Source: Flavobacterium rhamnosiphilum
GTDB lineage: Bacteria > Bacteroidota > Bacteroidia > Flavobacteriales > Flavobacteriaceae
DNA length: 64,000 nt
Assembly: GCF_004349195.1 (NCBI RefSeq)
Contig: NZ_SMLG01000003.1
Span: 248,001-312,000, forward strand
Direction of reading: 5' to 3'
The notes beneath the pieces were generated by a model, which made no database searches, was not told where the DNA came from, and was given only the letters and a program-made list of their open reading frames with translations. Both the position numbers and the translations under genes were made by a program. Position 1 is the stretch's first letter; every line of letters begins with the position of its first letter. Below are positions 9,281 to 18,313 of the stretch, in pieces.

Positions 9281-9358
9281 TAGCCCTGATGGGAAGCGGC
9301 ATCCTTTTTCTTTTTTCCTTTAAAAAGAAAAAGATATAGCGTACAGCAGGAAATAGCT
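9281..9358 (+). repeat. Dispersed hairpin repeat, copy A
   Basis: Begins TAGCCCTGATGGGAAGCGGC and ends near GATATAGCGTACAGCAGGA. The middle is a 12-bp perfect stem (9304-9315 with 9322-9333). It lies in the odhA-odhB spacer. A second copy is at 46921-46997 on the other strand. Confidence 0.8.
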
Positions 9359-9369
9359 CCTTATTTTTA

Positions 9370-12141
9370 TCAAAATAAATTTTTATCAAAAACCATTTTT
9401 ATCGCATCAGCCTGACGACGTTTTGCTCTGGTATAACTTCCTGAAGCCGGAGCCGCGTAAGCTTTTAACGAAGCCAATCTCCATTTTACTAAATCGAAGT
9501 TCATCAACATGTAACTGTAAGCTCCCATGTTTTTTGGTTCCTCTTGTGCCCAAACATAATCATCAGCGTTTGGATATTTAGCTATAATTGCTTTTAATTG
9601 TTCCACCGGTAATGGGAATAATTGTTCGATTCTAACAACTGCAACATCTTTACGACCGTTATTTTCTCTTTCGGCAGTGATGTCATAATAGAATTTTCCG
9701 GTACAGAAAACCAGTGTTTTCACATCGGTTTTATTCACTGTTTCGTCATCGAATGTTTCCTGAAAACTACCTGTTGCAAATTCTTCAACAGTAGAAACGA
9801 CTCTTGGATCACGCAACAAACTCTTTGGTGTAAACACAATAAGCGGCTTACGGAAAGTGGTTTTCATCTGTCTTCTCAACAAGTGAAAGAAGTTGGCTGG
9901 TGTTGTACAATCCGCAACATACATATTATGTCTGGCGCAAAGTTGTAAATAACGCTCCATTCTAGCTGAAGAATGCTCCGCTCCTTGTCCTTCATATCCG
10001 TGAGGCAACAGTAAAACGATTCCGTTTTGGTTGTTCCATTTGTCTTCTCCACAAGAGATGTATTGGTCAATCATAATTTGGGCTCCATTACTGAAATCTC
10101 CAAACTGTGCTTCCCAAATTGTTAATGTATTTGGATTTGTCAAAGCATATCCATAATCAAATCCTAAAACACCGTATTCAGATAAAAGAGAATTGAAAAT
10201 ATTGAATTTCCCAGTTGCCCCTTCTAAATTACTTAACAAGGTCACTTCTTCTTCTGAATCTTCCACTTTTACAACGGCATGACGGTGAGAGAATGTACCA
10301 CGCTCAACATCTTGTCCGGAAATACGAATATCGTATCCTTCTTTTAAAAGAGATCCATACGCTAAATGTTCGGCCATGGCCCAATCCAGCTTGTTAGTTT
10401 CGAAAAACATTGTTTTTCTGTCGTTGATCAGTTTTTGTATTTTACTGATAAACTTTTTATCTGTTGGTAGGTTACAAATTACGTTTGCAACCTCCGTAAG
10501 TCCTGCTGCAGGGAAAGTAGTATCTACTTTTTTAAGCATTTCAACATCTGAAACTTGCTCAAAACCTTTCCATTCATTTTTCATAAATGGAGTAATAATA
10601 GTCAAATCTTTTTTACGCGATTCTTCTAAATTTACCTCCAAGTTTGATTTGTATTCTTGTTCTAATCCTTTTACAAAAGTGCTGTCGATTACTCCTTCTG
10701 CAAGCAATTTCTCCATGTAAATATCTCTTGGATTTTTGTGCTTTGCAATGATTTTATACAAAACCGGCTGGGTAAAACGAGGCTCATCACCTTCATTATG
10801 TCCGTATTTTCTATATCCTAATAAATCGATAAATACATCACGACCAAATTGCATTCTGAAATCCAATGCAAATGATATCGCATGAACTACTGCTTCAGCA
10901 TCATCCGCATTTACGTGTAATACTGGCGAAAGTGTTACTTTGGCAACATCCGTACAATACGTAGAGGAACGTGCGTCAAGGTAATTAGTGGTAAATCCTA
11001 CTTGATTATTGATTACAATATGGATTGTCCCTCCGGTTTTATAACCGTCAAGTTGTGCCATTTGTACAATCTCATAAAGAATTCCCTGACCTGCAATTGC
11101 AGCATCCCCGTGAACGGCGATTGGCAATACTTTAGAGAAATCGTTAGGAAAATATTTGTCTTGCTTCGCTCTTGTAATTCCTTCGATAACTGCACCTACT
11201 GTTTCAAGATGCGAAGGATTTGGAGCCAAATTGATATTGATTTTTTTTCCAGTGCTGGTAACTTTGTCAGCGGTAAGTCCTAAATGGTATTTTACATCCC
11301 CGTCAAAATATTCCTGATCGTAATCTTTACCGTCAAATTCTCCAAAAATGTCTTGGGTTGATTTGCCAAAGATATTTGCCAAAACATTCAAACGGCCACG
11401 GTGTGCCATTCCCATTACAAATTTTTCCACTCCTTTTTCGGCAGCTTTTTCAATTAAAGCATCCAAAGCTGGAATTATAGATTCTCCACCTTCAAGAGAA
11501 AAACGTTTTTGACCTACATATTTAGTATGCAAAAAGTTTTCAAAAGAAACGGCCTGGTTTAATTTATTCAGAATCGTTTTCTTTTCGTCCAGCGAAAATT
11601 TAGGTTGATTGTCATTAACCCCCAATTTTTTCTGAATCCATTCCACCACTTCCGGATTACGGATGTACATATACTCCACCCCAATATGTTGACAATAAAT
11701 GGCATCAAGGTGCTTTATAATTTCCTGAAGTGTACACGGTTGTATATTAATAACCTTTGCTGCATCAAAAACAGTATTTAAATCTGCTGCTGAAAGTCCG
11801 AAATTCGAAATTTTAAGTGTAGGTGATGAAGTTCTTCTTTCACGAACCGGATTTGTTTTGGTAAACAAATGACCTCGAGAACGGTATCCATCTATTAATT
11901 TCAATACATTAAATTCCTTTTGAAGCTTATCTGACACCAAATTAATATCAGCGTTATTAGCTGCAAAATTAGCGATTTGCTCGACCTTGTTCTCCTCATT
12001 GTAAGTCGTCATCCCAAAATCGAAACCTTGAAAAAAACTCCTCCAACTTGGCTCAACGCTATCTGGATTCTCTAAATATTGATCGTATAATTGTGCGAAA
12101 AATTCGGTGTGTGCTGCGTTTAAAAATGAAAACCTATCCAT
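9370..12141 (-). CDS. odhA: 2-oxoglutarate dehydrogenase E1
   Basis: 923 residues from the ATG at 12141 (MDRFSFLNAAHTEFFAQLYD). The frame is open for 14 more codons, but the start chosen gives the usual N-terminus and the -7 box lies outside it. The N-terminal E2-contacting segment contains YLENPDSVEPSWRSFF. Thiamine diphosphate-dependent blocks include GMAHRGRLNVLANI, HGDAAIAGQG and YRKYGHNEGDEP. The C-terminal pyrimidine-binding part has LLPHGYEGQGAEHSSAR. It decarboxylates 2-oxoglutarate in the TCA cycle. Transcribed together with odhB. Confidence 0.97.
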   Translation of the reverse strand: MDRFSFLNAAHTEFFAQLYDQYLENPDSVEPSWRSFFQGFDFGMTTYNEENKVEQIANFAANNADINLVSDKLQKEFNVLKLIDGYRSRGHLFTKTNPVRERRTSSPTLKISNFGLSAADLNTVFDAAKVINIQPCTLQEIIKHLDAIYCQHIGVEYMYIRNPEVVEWIQKKLGVNDNQPKFSLDEKKTILNKLNQAVSFENFLHTKYVGQKRFSLEGGESIIPALDALIEKAAEKGVEKFVMGMAHRGRLNVLANIFGKSTQDIFGEFDGKDYDQEYFDGDVKYHLGLTADKVTSTGKKININLAPNPSHLETVGAVIEGITRAKQDKYFPNDFSKVLPIAVHGDAAIAGQGILYEIVQMAQLDGYKTGGTIHIVINNQVGFTTNYLDARSSTYCTDVAKVTLSPVLHVNADDAEAVVHAISFALDFRMQFGRDVFIDLLGYRKYGHNEGDEPRFTQPVLYKIIAKHKNPRDIYMEKLLAEGVIDSTFVKGLEQEYKSNLEVNLEESRKKDLTIITPFMKNEWKGFEQVSDVEMLKKVDTTFPAAGLTEVANVICNLPTDKKFISKIQKLINDRKTMFFETNKLDWAMAEHLAYGSLLKEGYDIRISGQDVERGTFSHRHAVVKVEDSEEEVTLLSNLEGATGKFNIFNSLLSEYGVLGFDYGYALTNPNTLTIWEAQFGDFSNGAQIMIDQYISCGEDKWNNQNGIVLLLPHGYEGQGAEHSSARMERYLQLCARHNMYVADCTTPANFFHLLRRQMKTTFRKPLIVFTPKSLLRDPRVVSTVEEFATGSFQETFDDETVNKTDVKTLVFCTGKFYYDITAERENNGRKDVAVVRIEQLFPLPVEQLKAIIAKYPNADDYVWAQEEPKNMGAYSYMLMNFDLVKWRLASLKAYAAPASGSYTRAKRRQADAIKMVFDKNLF

Positions 12142-12180
12142 AATATTTAGTGAATATACTTTTTTGTTAAAATAGTTTGG

Positions 12181-12188
12181 CAAAAGTA
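12181..12188 (-). promoter_or_regulatory. -7 box of odhA
   Basis: TACTTTTG on the minus strand, 40 bp before the odhA ATG. It matches TAnnTTTG; the -33 element is not clear. Confidence 0.5.
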
Positions 12189-12260
12189 CAATAATAGAAT
12201 AAATTTATAATTTATTTTAAGATACTTTTACATTGAAAAATGTTAAAAAACCACAAACTT

Positions 12261-12779
12261 ATGACAAAGAATAGCTTTTTAGAGGATTCCAAATCATTAT
12301 TGGTGATTATCACCTTATTTTTTTCAAGTTGTCTGTTTGCACAACAAAATCAGTTTTGGAGGAATGTGCAATTTGGAGGCGGAATCGGTTTAGGCTTTGG
12401 CTCTGGCTATACGGATATTTCATTGGCGCCAAGTGCTATTTATAATTTCAATGAATATGTAGCTTTGGGTGTTGGTTTACAATATAAATATTTAAAGCAA
12501 AGAGACTATTATACATCCCATTTGTATGGTGGCAGTGCTGTAGGTCTTTTTAATCCAATGCCTGAAATTCAACTTTCAGCTGAACTGGAACAATTAAGAG
12601 TCAATGTAAATTTGGATGGATCCAATAGCAATTCACAAGATTACTGGAATACCGGATTATTTCTTGGAGCAGGATACCGATCCGGAAATGCTACAATTGG
12701 TGCCCGTTACAATGTTTTGACTGACAAAAACAACATTTACGGCAGCGCCTTTATGCCATTTATCAGAGTTTATTTTTGA
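12261..12779 (+). CDS. Secreted outer-membrane beta-barrel protein
   Basis: About 172 residues from the ATG at 12261; an ATG seven codons earlier at 12240 is also possible. A hydrophobic segment (SLLVIITLFFSSCLFAQ) ends in a plausible cleavage site. The mature part consists of alternating Gly/aromatic strands (GGGIGLGFGSGYTDISLAPS, then YNFNEYVALGVGLQYKYL) and ends with FMPFIRVYF, whose terminal F is typical of outer membrane barrels. It is divergent from odhA. Proteins at this position in related genomes have been named after the neighbouring dehydrogenase, but nothing in the sequence supports an enzyme. No function can be assigned. Confidence 0.7.
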   Translation: MTKNSFLEDSKSLLVIITLFFSSCLFAQQNQFWRNVQFGGGIGLGFGSGYTDISLAPSAIYNFNEYVALGVGLQYKYLKQRDYYTSHLYGGSAVGLFNPMPEIQLSAELEQLRVNVNLDGSNSNSQDYWNTGLFLGAGYRSGNATIGARYNVLTDKNNIYGSAFMPFIRVYF

Positions 12780-12780
12780 A

Positions 12781-12822
12781 TCCCCCCCTGCCCCCTCCGA
12801 AGGTGGGGGAGCCAAAACTGGA
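12781..12822. repeat. GC-rich intergenic hairpin repeat
   Basis: A run of C residues (CCCCCCCTGCCCCCT), a short GAA loop and the complementary GGTGGGGGAG. Its composition differs sharply from the AT-rich surroundings. It follows the beta-barrel gene stop and may act as a terminator. It resembles the C/G-run intergenic repeats common in Flavobacteriaceae. Confidence 0.5.
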
Positions 12823-12829
12823 AAAAAAA

Positions 12830-13183
12830 CTAACGATACTTATTCCTGAACCAAACTTTTTGCCATTCTCTTTTTAGGATTAGAAAAGCGACTTGTTCCG
12901 CCAGAATTACTAAATCAGAGCCGTCGAGTTTTTTTATTTCTTCTTCAGAGACATCAATTATGTAAAGTAAATTGAGATATTCAGCAAATTTATATTGAAT
13001 GAGTCGGTAGATTTTTTCATGCAATTGCAACTTCAATTCATTCGGAGAAATACTCAAAGGAAAATCAATTGCTTCGTTAGCGAGATTGAAATCCTTATTC
13101 ATTTGTTCGATTAATTTCAAATATAAGTTTTCGCCTTCCGCCTCGGAGAGTAGTAAATCGGTATTTTTTGGAACTATAAACAT
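12830..13183 (-). CDS. Conserved-looking hypothetical protein
   Basis: 117 residues, MFIVPKNTDLLLSEAEGENL at the start, mostly helical with a basic tail ending WFRNKYR. There is no signal peptide or membrane segment. Amino acid composition is normal and the ORF fills the space between two real genes, so I take it as coding. It lies downstream of the polyprenyl synthase in the same direction, but a 218-bp repetitive spacer separates them. I do not recognise the family. Confidence 0.6.
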   Translation of the reverse strand: MFIVPKNTDLLLSEAEGENLYLKLIEQMNKDFNLANEAIDFPLSISPNELKLQLHEKIYRLIQYKFAEYLNLLYIIDVSEEEIKKLDGSDLVILAEQVAFLILKREWQKVWFRNKYR

Positions 13184-13189
13184 ATCATA

Positions 13190-13395
13190 AAAATTTCAAT
13201 GGCAATATCAATGTCAATTTTCAATATTGTTATTATTTTACACTTTACTTCTTGTTAAATTTTCAACGGCAACATCAACTTTCAATGTCAATGCCAAAAA
13301 TCAATATCAATCCTAGACAACCAACCTTAAAGTCAATTTTTCAATATTACTATTGATTTTTGACATTGCTATTGCCATTGATTTTTGATATTGAT
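13190..13395. repeat. Degenerate hexamer array, folded on itself
   Basis: The left part is made of CAAT-containing words (GGCAATATCAATGTCAATTT) and the right part of the complementary ATTG words (GACATTGCTATTGCCATTGA). The unit is about 6 bp and imperfect. The two halves are complementary, so a long imperfect hairpin is possible. It fills the spacer between idsA and the 117-residue gene. Confidence 0.7.
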
Positions 13396-13401
13396 TTTTT
13401 T

Positions 13402-14376
13402 TTAAACTTTTCTCCCCATTAAATTCTCCCCAAAAGTTTTTAGCAATGCTTTTTTATCGGAGCCAATATTCATTTTATCCAACGTTTGAAAAGCCTTAAA
13501 CGTAAAATCCTGTATCGCATCTTGAGTTGCTTTTGAAGCACCTGAGCTGTTAAAAAGTTCTTTTACCGTTTTGATTTTTTCAGCATTGTCTTTTGGCTGA
13601 ATGGAGAATAATCGTCTCAATTCCTGTGCTTCTTCTTCTTTTGAAAAAGCAACCGCTTTTAGATATAAATACGTTTTTTTATTTTCTATAATATCGCCGC
13701 CAACTTGTTTTCCAAAGGTTTCAGGATCACCAAAAGCATCCAGGAAATCATCCTGCAATTGAAAAGCCAAACCTAAATTTAATCCAAAATCATAAATCAG
13801 ATTTGCGTTTTCTTCTGAAGTTTCCGCAATAATCGCTCCCATTTTCATGGCTGCAGCAACCAAAACGGCTGTTTTATACTGAATCATTTTCAGGTATTCG
13901 GGAATGGTAACATCGCTTCGTACTTCAAAATCGACGTCCCATTGCTGACCTTCACAAACTTCAAGCGCGGTTTTACTAAATAATTTAGCTAAATCCCGAA
14001 AAATAATGGGTTCATATTGTTCGAAATATTGGTACGCTAAAATCAGCATGGCATCACCAGATAAGATTCCGGTGTTTAAATTCCATTTCTCGTGAACCGT
14101 TTCCTGTCCTCTTCGCAAAGGCGCATCATCCATAATATCATCATGTACCAACGAGAAATTATGAAAAATTTCAACAGCCAAAGCCGCCGGCAACGCTTTT
14201 TTATAATCGGCATCAAAAACCTCGGCGCTCATTAATGTAAGCACCGGACGCATTCTTTTACCTCCAAGATCCAATATATAATGTATGGGTTCGTATAGAT
14301 TTCTCGGTTCTTTGGTTTCATATTGTGATTGCAAATAATCCGAAAGAAACTCTTGATACTGATAAATGGAATGCAT
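13402..14376 (-). CDS. Polyprenyl diphosphate synthase
   Basis: 324 residues. The first aspartate-rich motif is in LVHDDIMDDAPLRRG (D79, D80, D83) and the second in LQDDFLDAFGD; GGKRMRP and a GQ(Q)WDVDFE element follow the family pattern. It condenses isopentenyl diphosphate with allylic diphosphates. Length and motifs fit the octaprenyl/heptaprenyl or farnesyl/geranylgeranyl group (IspB/IdsA), and the likely product is the menaquinone side chain. Chain length cannot be settled by eye. Stands alone on the minus strand. Confidence 0.9.
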   Translation of the reverse strand: MHSIYQYQEFLSDYLQSQYETKEPRNLYEPIHYILDLGGKRMRPVLTLMSAEVFDADYKKALPAALAVEIFHNFSLVHDDIMDDAPLRRGQETVHEKWNLNTGILSGDAMLILAYQYFEQYEPIIFRDLAKLFSKTALEVCEGQQWDVDFEVRSDVTIPEYLKMIQYKTAVLVAAAMKMGAIIAETSEENANLIYDFGLNLGLAFQLQDDFLDAFGDPETFGKQVGGDIIENKKTYLYLKAVAFSKEEEAQELRRLFSIQPKDNAEKIKTVKELFNSSGASKATQDAIQDFTFKAFQTLDKMNIGSDKKALLKTFGENLMGRKV

Positions 14377-14463
14377 AAAATAAATTTTTGGCTAATTTAC
14401 AGTATTCAATTTGCATTACAAACTCCCTTTTCCTATCAAATGTTAAATAAATAAAAATACATT

Positions 14464-14503
14464 GGAAACTATAATAGTATTCAAAGTTTCCTTCTTACAT
14501 TTG
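14464..14503 (+). promoter_or_regulatory. yceI-like gene promoter with inverted-repeat operator
   Basis: GGAAACT at 14464-14470 and AGTTTCC at 14485-14491 form a 7-bp inverted repeat with a 14-bp spacer. The -7 box TACATTTG is at 14496-14503. The same arrangement, with the same spacing and much of the same spacer, recurs at 15140-15179 before the TetR gene. Probably a TetR operator overlapping the promoter. Confidence 0.65.
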
Positions 14504-14572
14504 CAAACGAAAATTTAACATTTAGAATTTATTCCGATTTTGAAATAAATTCTAAATACAACGCAACGAATT

Positions 14573-15094
14573 ATGAAAACAAAGTGGACAGTTGACTCGA
14601 GTCAATCAGATGTTCTGATAAAAATGAGACACTCAATAATTGCTTATCTGGCAGGTTCTAAAAATAAATTTAACGGACATATTGATATTGAGAATAATCA
14701 AATAGAAGATGCTTCAATCGAATTCTTATTGGATGTCAATAATAAAGACACAAAACTGGAACAAATAGATACTCACTTGGGATTAAATGACTTATTTGAT
14801 ATTAAGGAGTTTCCAATTATTAGTTTCAAGTCGACTTCATTCGAAAAAGTCAATAAAAACATTAATTTTCTGAAAGGAAACCTAACCATAAAAAACATCA
14901 CAAAAGTGGTGGAGCTTGATGCTGAATTCATTGGAATCAATACTTATGACGGAGATCAAAAAGCTGCTTTTGAAATAACGGGTCAAATCAATCGTAAGGA
15001 TTTTGGTTTGAACTTTAATTCATTTAATCAAACTGGCGGTTTAGCTTTAGGACAAGATATTAAGCTTATGGCAAATTTAGAATTCACGGTTTAA
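14573..15094 (+). CDS. YceI family protein, no signal peptide
   Basis: 173 residues. The lipocalin-like YceI pattern is complete: MKTKWTVDSSQSDVLIKMRH, KFNGHIDIENNQIEDASIEF, then DLFDIKEFPIISFKSTSFE, GNLTIKNITKVVELDAEFIG and a final NRKDFGLNFN element. YceI proteins bind isoprenoid or other amphiphilic chains. Most are periplasmic, but this one lacks a signal peptide and should be cytoplasmic. It shares a promoter architecture with the TetR-efflux operon immediately downstream, so it is probably co-regulated with it. Confidence 0.9.
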   Translation: MKTKWTVDSSQSDVLIKMRHSIIAYLAGSKNKFNGHIDIENNQIEDASIEFLLDVNNKDTKLEQIDTHLGLNDLFDIKEFPIISFKSTSFEKVNKNINFLKGNLTIKNITKVVELDAEFIGINTYDGDQKAAFEITGQINRKDFGLNFNSFNQTGGLALGQDIKLMANLEFTV

Positions 15095-15139
15095 AAAAAG
15101 ACCCGTTTATGTAAATGTTAAATTTATGTAAATACTTTG

Positions 15140-15179
15140 GAAACTATTTTTGTATTCAAAGTTTCCTTTTTACTTTTGC
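15140..15179 (+). promoter_or_regulatory. TetR-efflux operon promoter with inverted-repeat operator
   Basis: GGAAACT (15140-15146) and AGTTTCC (15161-15167) with a 14-bp spacer. A -33 TTTG (15150-15153) lies inside the repeat and the -7 box TACTTTTG is at 15172-15179, 18 bp apart. Binding at this repeat would cover the promoter. Best candidate for autoregulation by the TetR protein encoded 53 bp downstream. Confidence 0.7.
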
Positions 15180-15231
15180 ACTCAAATTTTAACAGTTTAA
15201 AATAAATCATAACTGGTTACGAATAAATAAA

Positions 15232-15828
15232 ATGAAAAATAAAATTACATCAAAAGCAAAAGAGATGTTTTTGAAACTGGGTTTCAAAAGTATTACTATG
15301 GATGATATTGCTTGTGAAATGTGCATTTCAAAAAAAACAATTTATAAATATTTTGCCAATAAAGAATTGTTAATTGAAGAAAGTGTACAGATAATTCAAA
15401 AAGAAGTTCACGAAATTATAGATCAAATTATTGCTCACAATTACAACGCAATTGAAGAAAATTTTGTCATTAGACGACTATTTGGCGATATGTTCAAATC
15501 TTCAGAAACTTCACCAATCTATCAATTGAAAAAACACTATCCAGGTGTTTACAATAGTGCTTTAAAATTTCAAACTGAAGAATGTGAACGTTGTTTTAAA
15601 CAAAATATTGAAAAAGGAATTGCTCAGGGCTTGTATCGAAAAGAAATAAATATTGAAGTCTATGTTAAACTTTATTACTTTTTAATTTTTAGCATTAACG
15701 AAAACACCCGTTCAGAAAGAGAAGCTTTTGCGTTAGAAATGGAAGCACTAGAATACCACACACGAGCAATGGCTACAGAAAAAGGAATTGTCGAATTAGA
15801 AAAAAACTTACTTAATCCAATTATATAA
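15232..15828 (+). CDS. TetR/AcrR family regulator
   Basis: 198 residues. An N-terminal helix-turn-helix reads MFLKLGFKSITMDDIACEMC followed by ISKKTIYKYFANKELL, the usual TetR pattern. The remaining 140 residues are the helical ligand-binding and dimerisation part. It is the first gene of an operon with a TolC-type channel (3 bp downstream), adaptor and RND pump. It most likely represses this operon and the YceI gene through the repeated GGAAACT/AGTTTCC element. Its ligand is unknown. Confidence 0.92.
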   Translation: MKNKITSKAKEMFLKLGFKSITMDDIACEMCISKKTIYKYFANKELLIEESVQIIQKEVHEIIDQIIAHNYNAIEENFVIRRLFGDMFKSSETSPIYQLKKHYPGVYNSALKFQTEECERCFKQNIEKGIAQGLYRKEINIEVYVKLYYFLIFSINENTRSEREAFALEMEALEYHTRAMATEKGIVELEKNLLNPII

Positions 15829-15831
15829 ATA

Positions 15832-17172
15832 ATGAAAAAAACAATCATACTACTAATCCTAACATTTACACTTGGTGTCAATGCACAAGAAGTCAAATCG
15901 CTCACGCTGAAAGAAGCCATCAACTACGCTTTAGAAAATAAAGCGGATGCCAAAAAAGCAAAACTACAAGTAGAAAATGGCGAATACGAAATTCAAGAAA
16001 TACGTTCAAGAGCATTACCACAAATTTCTGCTAGCGGAAGTTTAAATCACAACCCAATTTTACAAACAACAGTTATTGACGGAGCAGGTTTTGGTGCACC
16101 CGGAACTACAATTCAAGCAGCTTTTGGACAAAAATGGAGTTCTGGCGCAGGAATTACGCTAAACCAAGCTTTATACGATCAATCGGTTTTTATTGGACTG
16201 AAAGCTGCAAAATCTACCAGAGAATTTTATCAGATAAATGCACAATTAACCGAAGAGCAAGTTATTGAAAGAGTTGCAAATGCCTATTATCAAGTATATG
16301 TGACACGTCAAAACTTAAATGTTTTTGATAATAATTTGAAAAATACCAATAAAGTTAAAGATATCATTAAAGGTCAGTATGATAATGGTTTGGCTAAAAA
16401 AATTGATTTAGACAGAATCCTGGTAAGGATTTCGAATATCAATACGCAACGTCAACAAACAATAAACGCTGTTCAAATTCAAGAAAATTCTTTAAAATTT
16501 TTGATAGGAATGCCAATTGAAACTAAAATTTCTATTCCGCAAACCGAATTTGAAGTTACCGCAAATGCGCTTTCTCAAACGCCAGACACAACAACTAGAA
16601 CGGAATATTTGTTGTTAAAAAAGAACGAACAACTTTTACAATTTCAGAAAAAATCAGTTCAGGCAGGATATTACCCAACACTTTCTTTAACTGGAAGTTA
16701 CAATTACATTGGTCAAGGTCCAGAAATGCCTTGGTTTAAAAAACCATCTGATGGTGTTTATTGGTCAGATTATGCGGCAATTGGTTTAAATCTAAACATT
16801 CCAATCTTCACCGGATTTGGAACTCGTGCCAAAGTACGTCAAGCAGAAAACAAATTACAATCGATAAAAGTAGATTTAGAAGAAACCAAATTGTCATTGG
16901 ATTTAGAATATGAAAATGCTAAAACTCAAATTGACAACAGCATCATATCTATCAATAATCAAAAACAAAATGCACAATTGGCTCAGGAAGTTTTAACGAA
17001 TACCAACAACAATTACATTCAAGGTTTGGCTTCTTTAACCGATTTATTAGATGCAGAAAACGAATTGGTAGCAGCTCAAAACAACTACACAACAGCATTA
17101 TTAGATTACAAACTGGCAGAAATACAATTAATCAAATCAAAAGGCGAACTTAAAACACTAACAAACAAATAA
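15832..17172 (+). CDS. TolC family outer membrane efflux protein
   Basis: 446 residues with a signal peptide (MKKTIILLILTFTLGVNAQ). Two similar halves with long coiled coils and the ALENKADAKKAKLQ and YDNGLAKKIDLDRI segments are typical of TolC/OEP trimers; the second repeat has YIQGLASLTDLLDAENELVA. It forms the outer membrane exit duct for the RND pump encoded by the next two genes. It follows the TetR stop by 3 bp and precedes the adaptor gene by 5 bp, so the four genes form one operon. Confidence 0.93.
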   Translation: MKKTIILLILTFTLGVNAQEVKSLTLKEAINYALENKADAKKAKLQVENGEYEIQEIRSRALPQISASGSLNHNPILQTTVIDGAGFGAPGTTIQAAFGQKWSSGAGITLNQALYDQSVFIGLKAAKSTREFYQINAQLTEEQVIERVANAYYQVYVTRQNLNVFDNNLKNTNKVKDIIKGQYDNGLAKKIDLDRILVRISNINTQRQQTINAVQIQENSLKFLIGMPIETKISIPQTEFEVTANALSQTPDTTTRTEYLLLKKNEQLLQFQKKSVQAGYYPTLSLTGSYNYIGQGPEMPWFKKPSDGVYWSDYAAIGLNLNIPIFTGFGTRAKVRQAENKLQSIKVDLEETKLSLDLEYENAKTQIDNSIISINNQKQNAQLAQEVLTNTNNNYIQGLASLTDLLDAENELVAAQNNYTTALLDYKLAEIQLIKSKGELKTLTNK

Positions 17173-17177
17173 TCAAG

Positions 17178-18245
17178 ATGAAAAAAATTATAATAACAAC
17201 AGTAGTAATTGTAGCAGCATTGGGGCTAATTGCTTATGTGTTAACCAATAACAAAAAAGAAAACGAAGCTAAAACGGCCATTGTTGCTGAGAAAAATGCT
17301 ACGGTTTCTGTAAGAATTGAAACGGTAAAGACAGAAGAAGTTTCATTAGATTTCGCATCAAACGGAAATTTTGAACCAATTCAAGAATTAAAATTTTCTG
17401 CAGAAAAATCAGGAAAGGTGGTAAAAGTCTTGGCTAAAGAAGGTGATTATGTAACCGTTGGTCAAACACTTGCAATTGTGAGAAGTGATGTTATAAATGT
17501 AAATGCACAAACTGCAAATTCATCATACCAAAATGCTGTGGCAGATTACAATAGATATGAAAATGCTTTTAAAACTGGCGGTGTTACCAAGCAACAATTA
17601 GACCAAGCAAAACTAGCAATGGTAAATGCAAAAGCGCAATTAACTCAAGCAAACATCAATGTTGGTGATACAAGAATAAAAGCACCAATTAGCGGATTTA
17701 TCAATAAAAAATACATCGAACCAGGTTCTATTTTAACAGGAATGCCAGCAACTGAACTATTTGACATAGTGAACGTTTCTAAATTAAAATTAAAAGTTGC
17801 CGTTAATGAAAGTCAAGTAGCAAGCTTAAAAATTGGAACTCCAATTAAAGTTACCGCTAGTGTTTATCCGGACAAAACTTTTTCTGGAAAAATTACTTTT
17901 ATTGCTTCTAAAGCTGACGAAAGTTTGAACTTTCCGGTAGAAATTGAAATTGCAAACAATGCTTCTAAAGACTTAAAAGCTGGTATGTATGGAACTGCTG
18001 AGTTTGCTTCAAACCAACAAAAACAATCGTTGATGATCGTTCCTAGAAATGCGTTTGTAGGAAGTGTGAGCAGCAACGAAATATTTGTAATCGAAAATGG
18101 AACTGCTAAACTTAAAAAAGTAACTGCTGGAAGAATTCTTGGTGATAAAGTTGAAATTTTAAACGGACTTTCAGATGGCGAAACTGTAATTATTACAGGA
18201 CAAATCAACCTTCAAGACGGATCTAAAGTGGATATTATTAAATAG
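17178..18245 (+). CDS. RND efflux periplasmic adaptor (membrane fusion protein)
   Basis: 355 residues. An N-terminal membrane anchor (IIITTVVIVAALGLIAYVL) is followed by a biotinyl-lipoyl-like domain (SGKVVKVLAKEGDYVTVGQT) and a hairpin of moderate length. The returning lipoyl half is INVGDTRIKAPISGFINKKY, and the beta-barrel and membrane-proximal domains end with GLSDGETVIITGQINLQDGS. It joins the inner membrane pump to the TolC-type channel. Confidence 0.93.
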   Translation: MKKIIITTVVIVAALGLIAYVLTNNKKENEAKTAIVAEKNATVSVRIETVKTEEVSLDFASNGNFEPIQELKFSAEKSGKVVKVLAKEGDYVTVGQTLAIVRSDVINVNAQTANSSYQNAVADYNRYENAFKTGGVTKQQLDQAKLAMVNAKAQLTQANINVGDTRIKAPISGFINKKYIEPGSILTGMPATELFDIVNVSKLKLKVAVNESQVASLKIGTPIKVTASVYPDKTFSGKITFIASKADESLNFPVEIEIANNASKDLKAGMYGTAEFASNQQKQSLMIVPRNAFVGSVSSNEIFVIENGTAKLKKVTAGRILGDKVEILNGLSDGETVIITGQINLQDGSKVDIIK

Positions 18246-18300
18246 TCGAAAGTCTAAAAGTCAAAGGTCGAAAGCAGAAAACTTTATGACTTTAAGACAT
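18246..18300. repeat. Degenerate AAAGTC-word array
   Basis: GTCGAAAGTCTAAAAGTCAA and similar words repeat imperfectly with a 6-8 bp period in the adaptor-pump spacer. One of several spacers in this window built from one short word. Confidence 0.5.
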
Positions 18301-18313
18301 AAAAAATAAACAT

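Noticed and set aside
12240..12779. Name alpha-ketoglutarate decarboxylase for the beta-barrel protein
   Set aside because: The sequence is a signal peptide followed by barrel strands; the enzyme name can only come from the neighbouring odhA.
13190..13395. Possible CRISPR array
   Set aside because: Units are only about 6 bp, imperfect and without spacers of constant length, and no cas genes are near.
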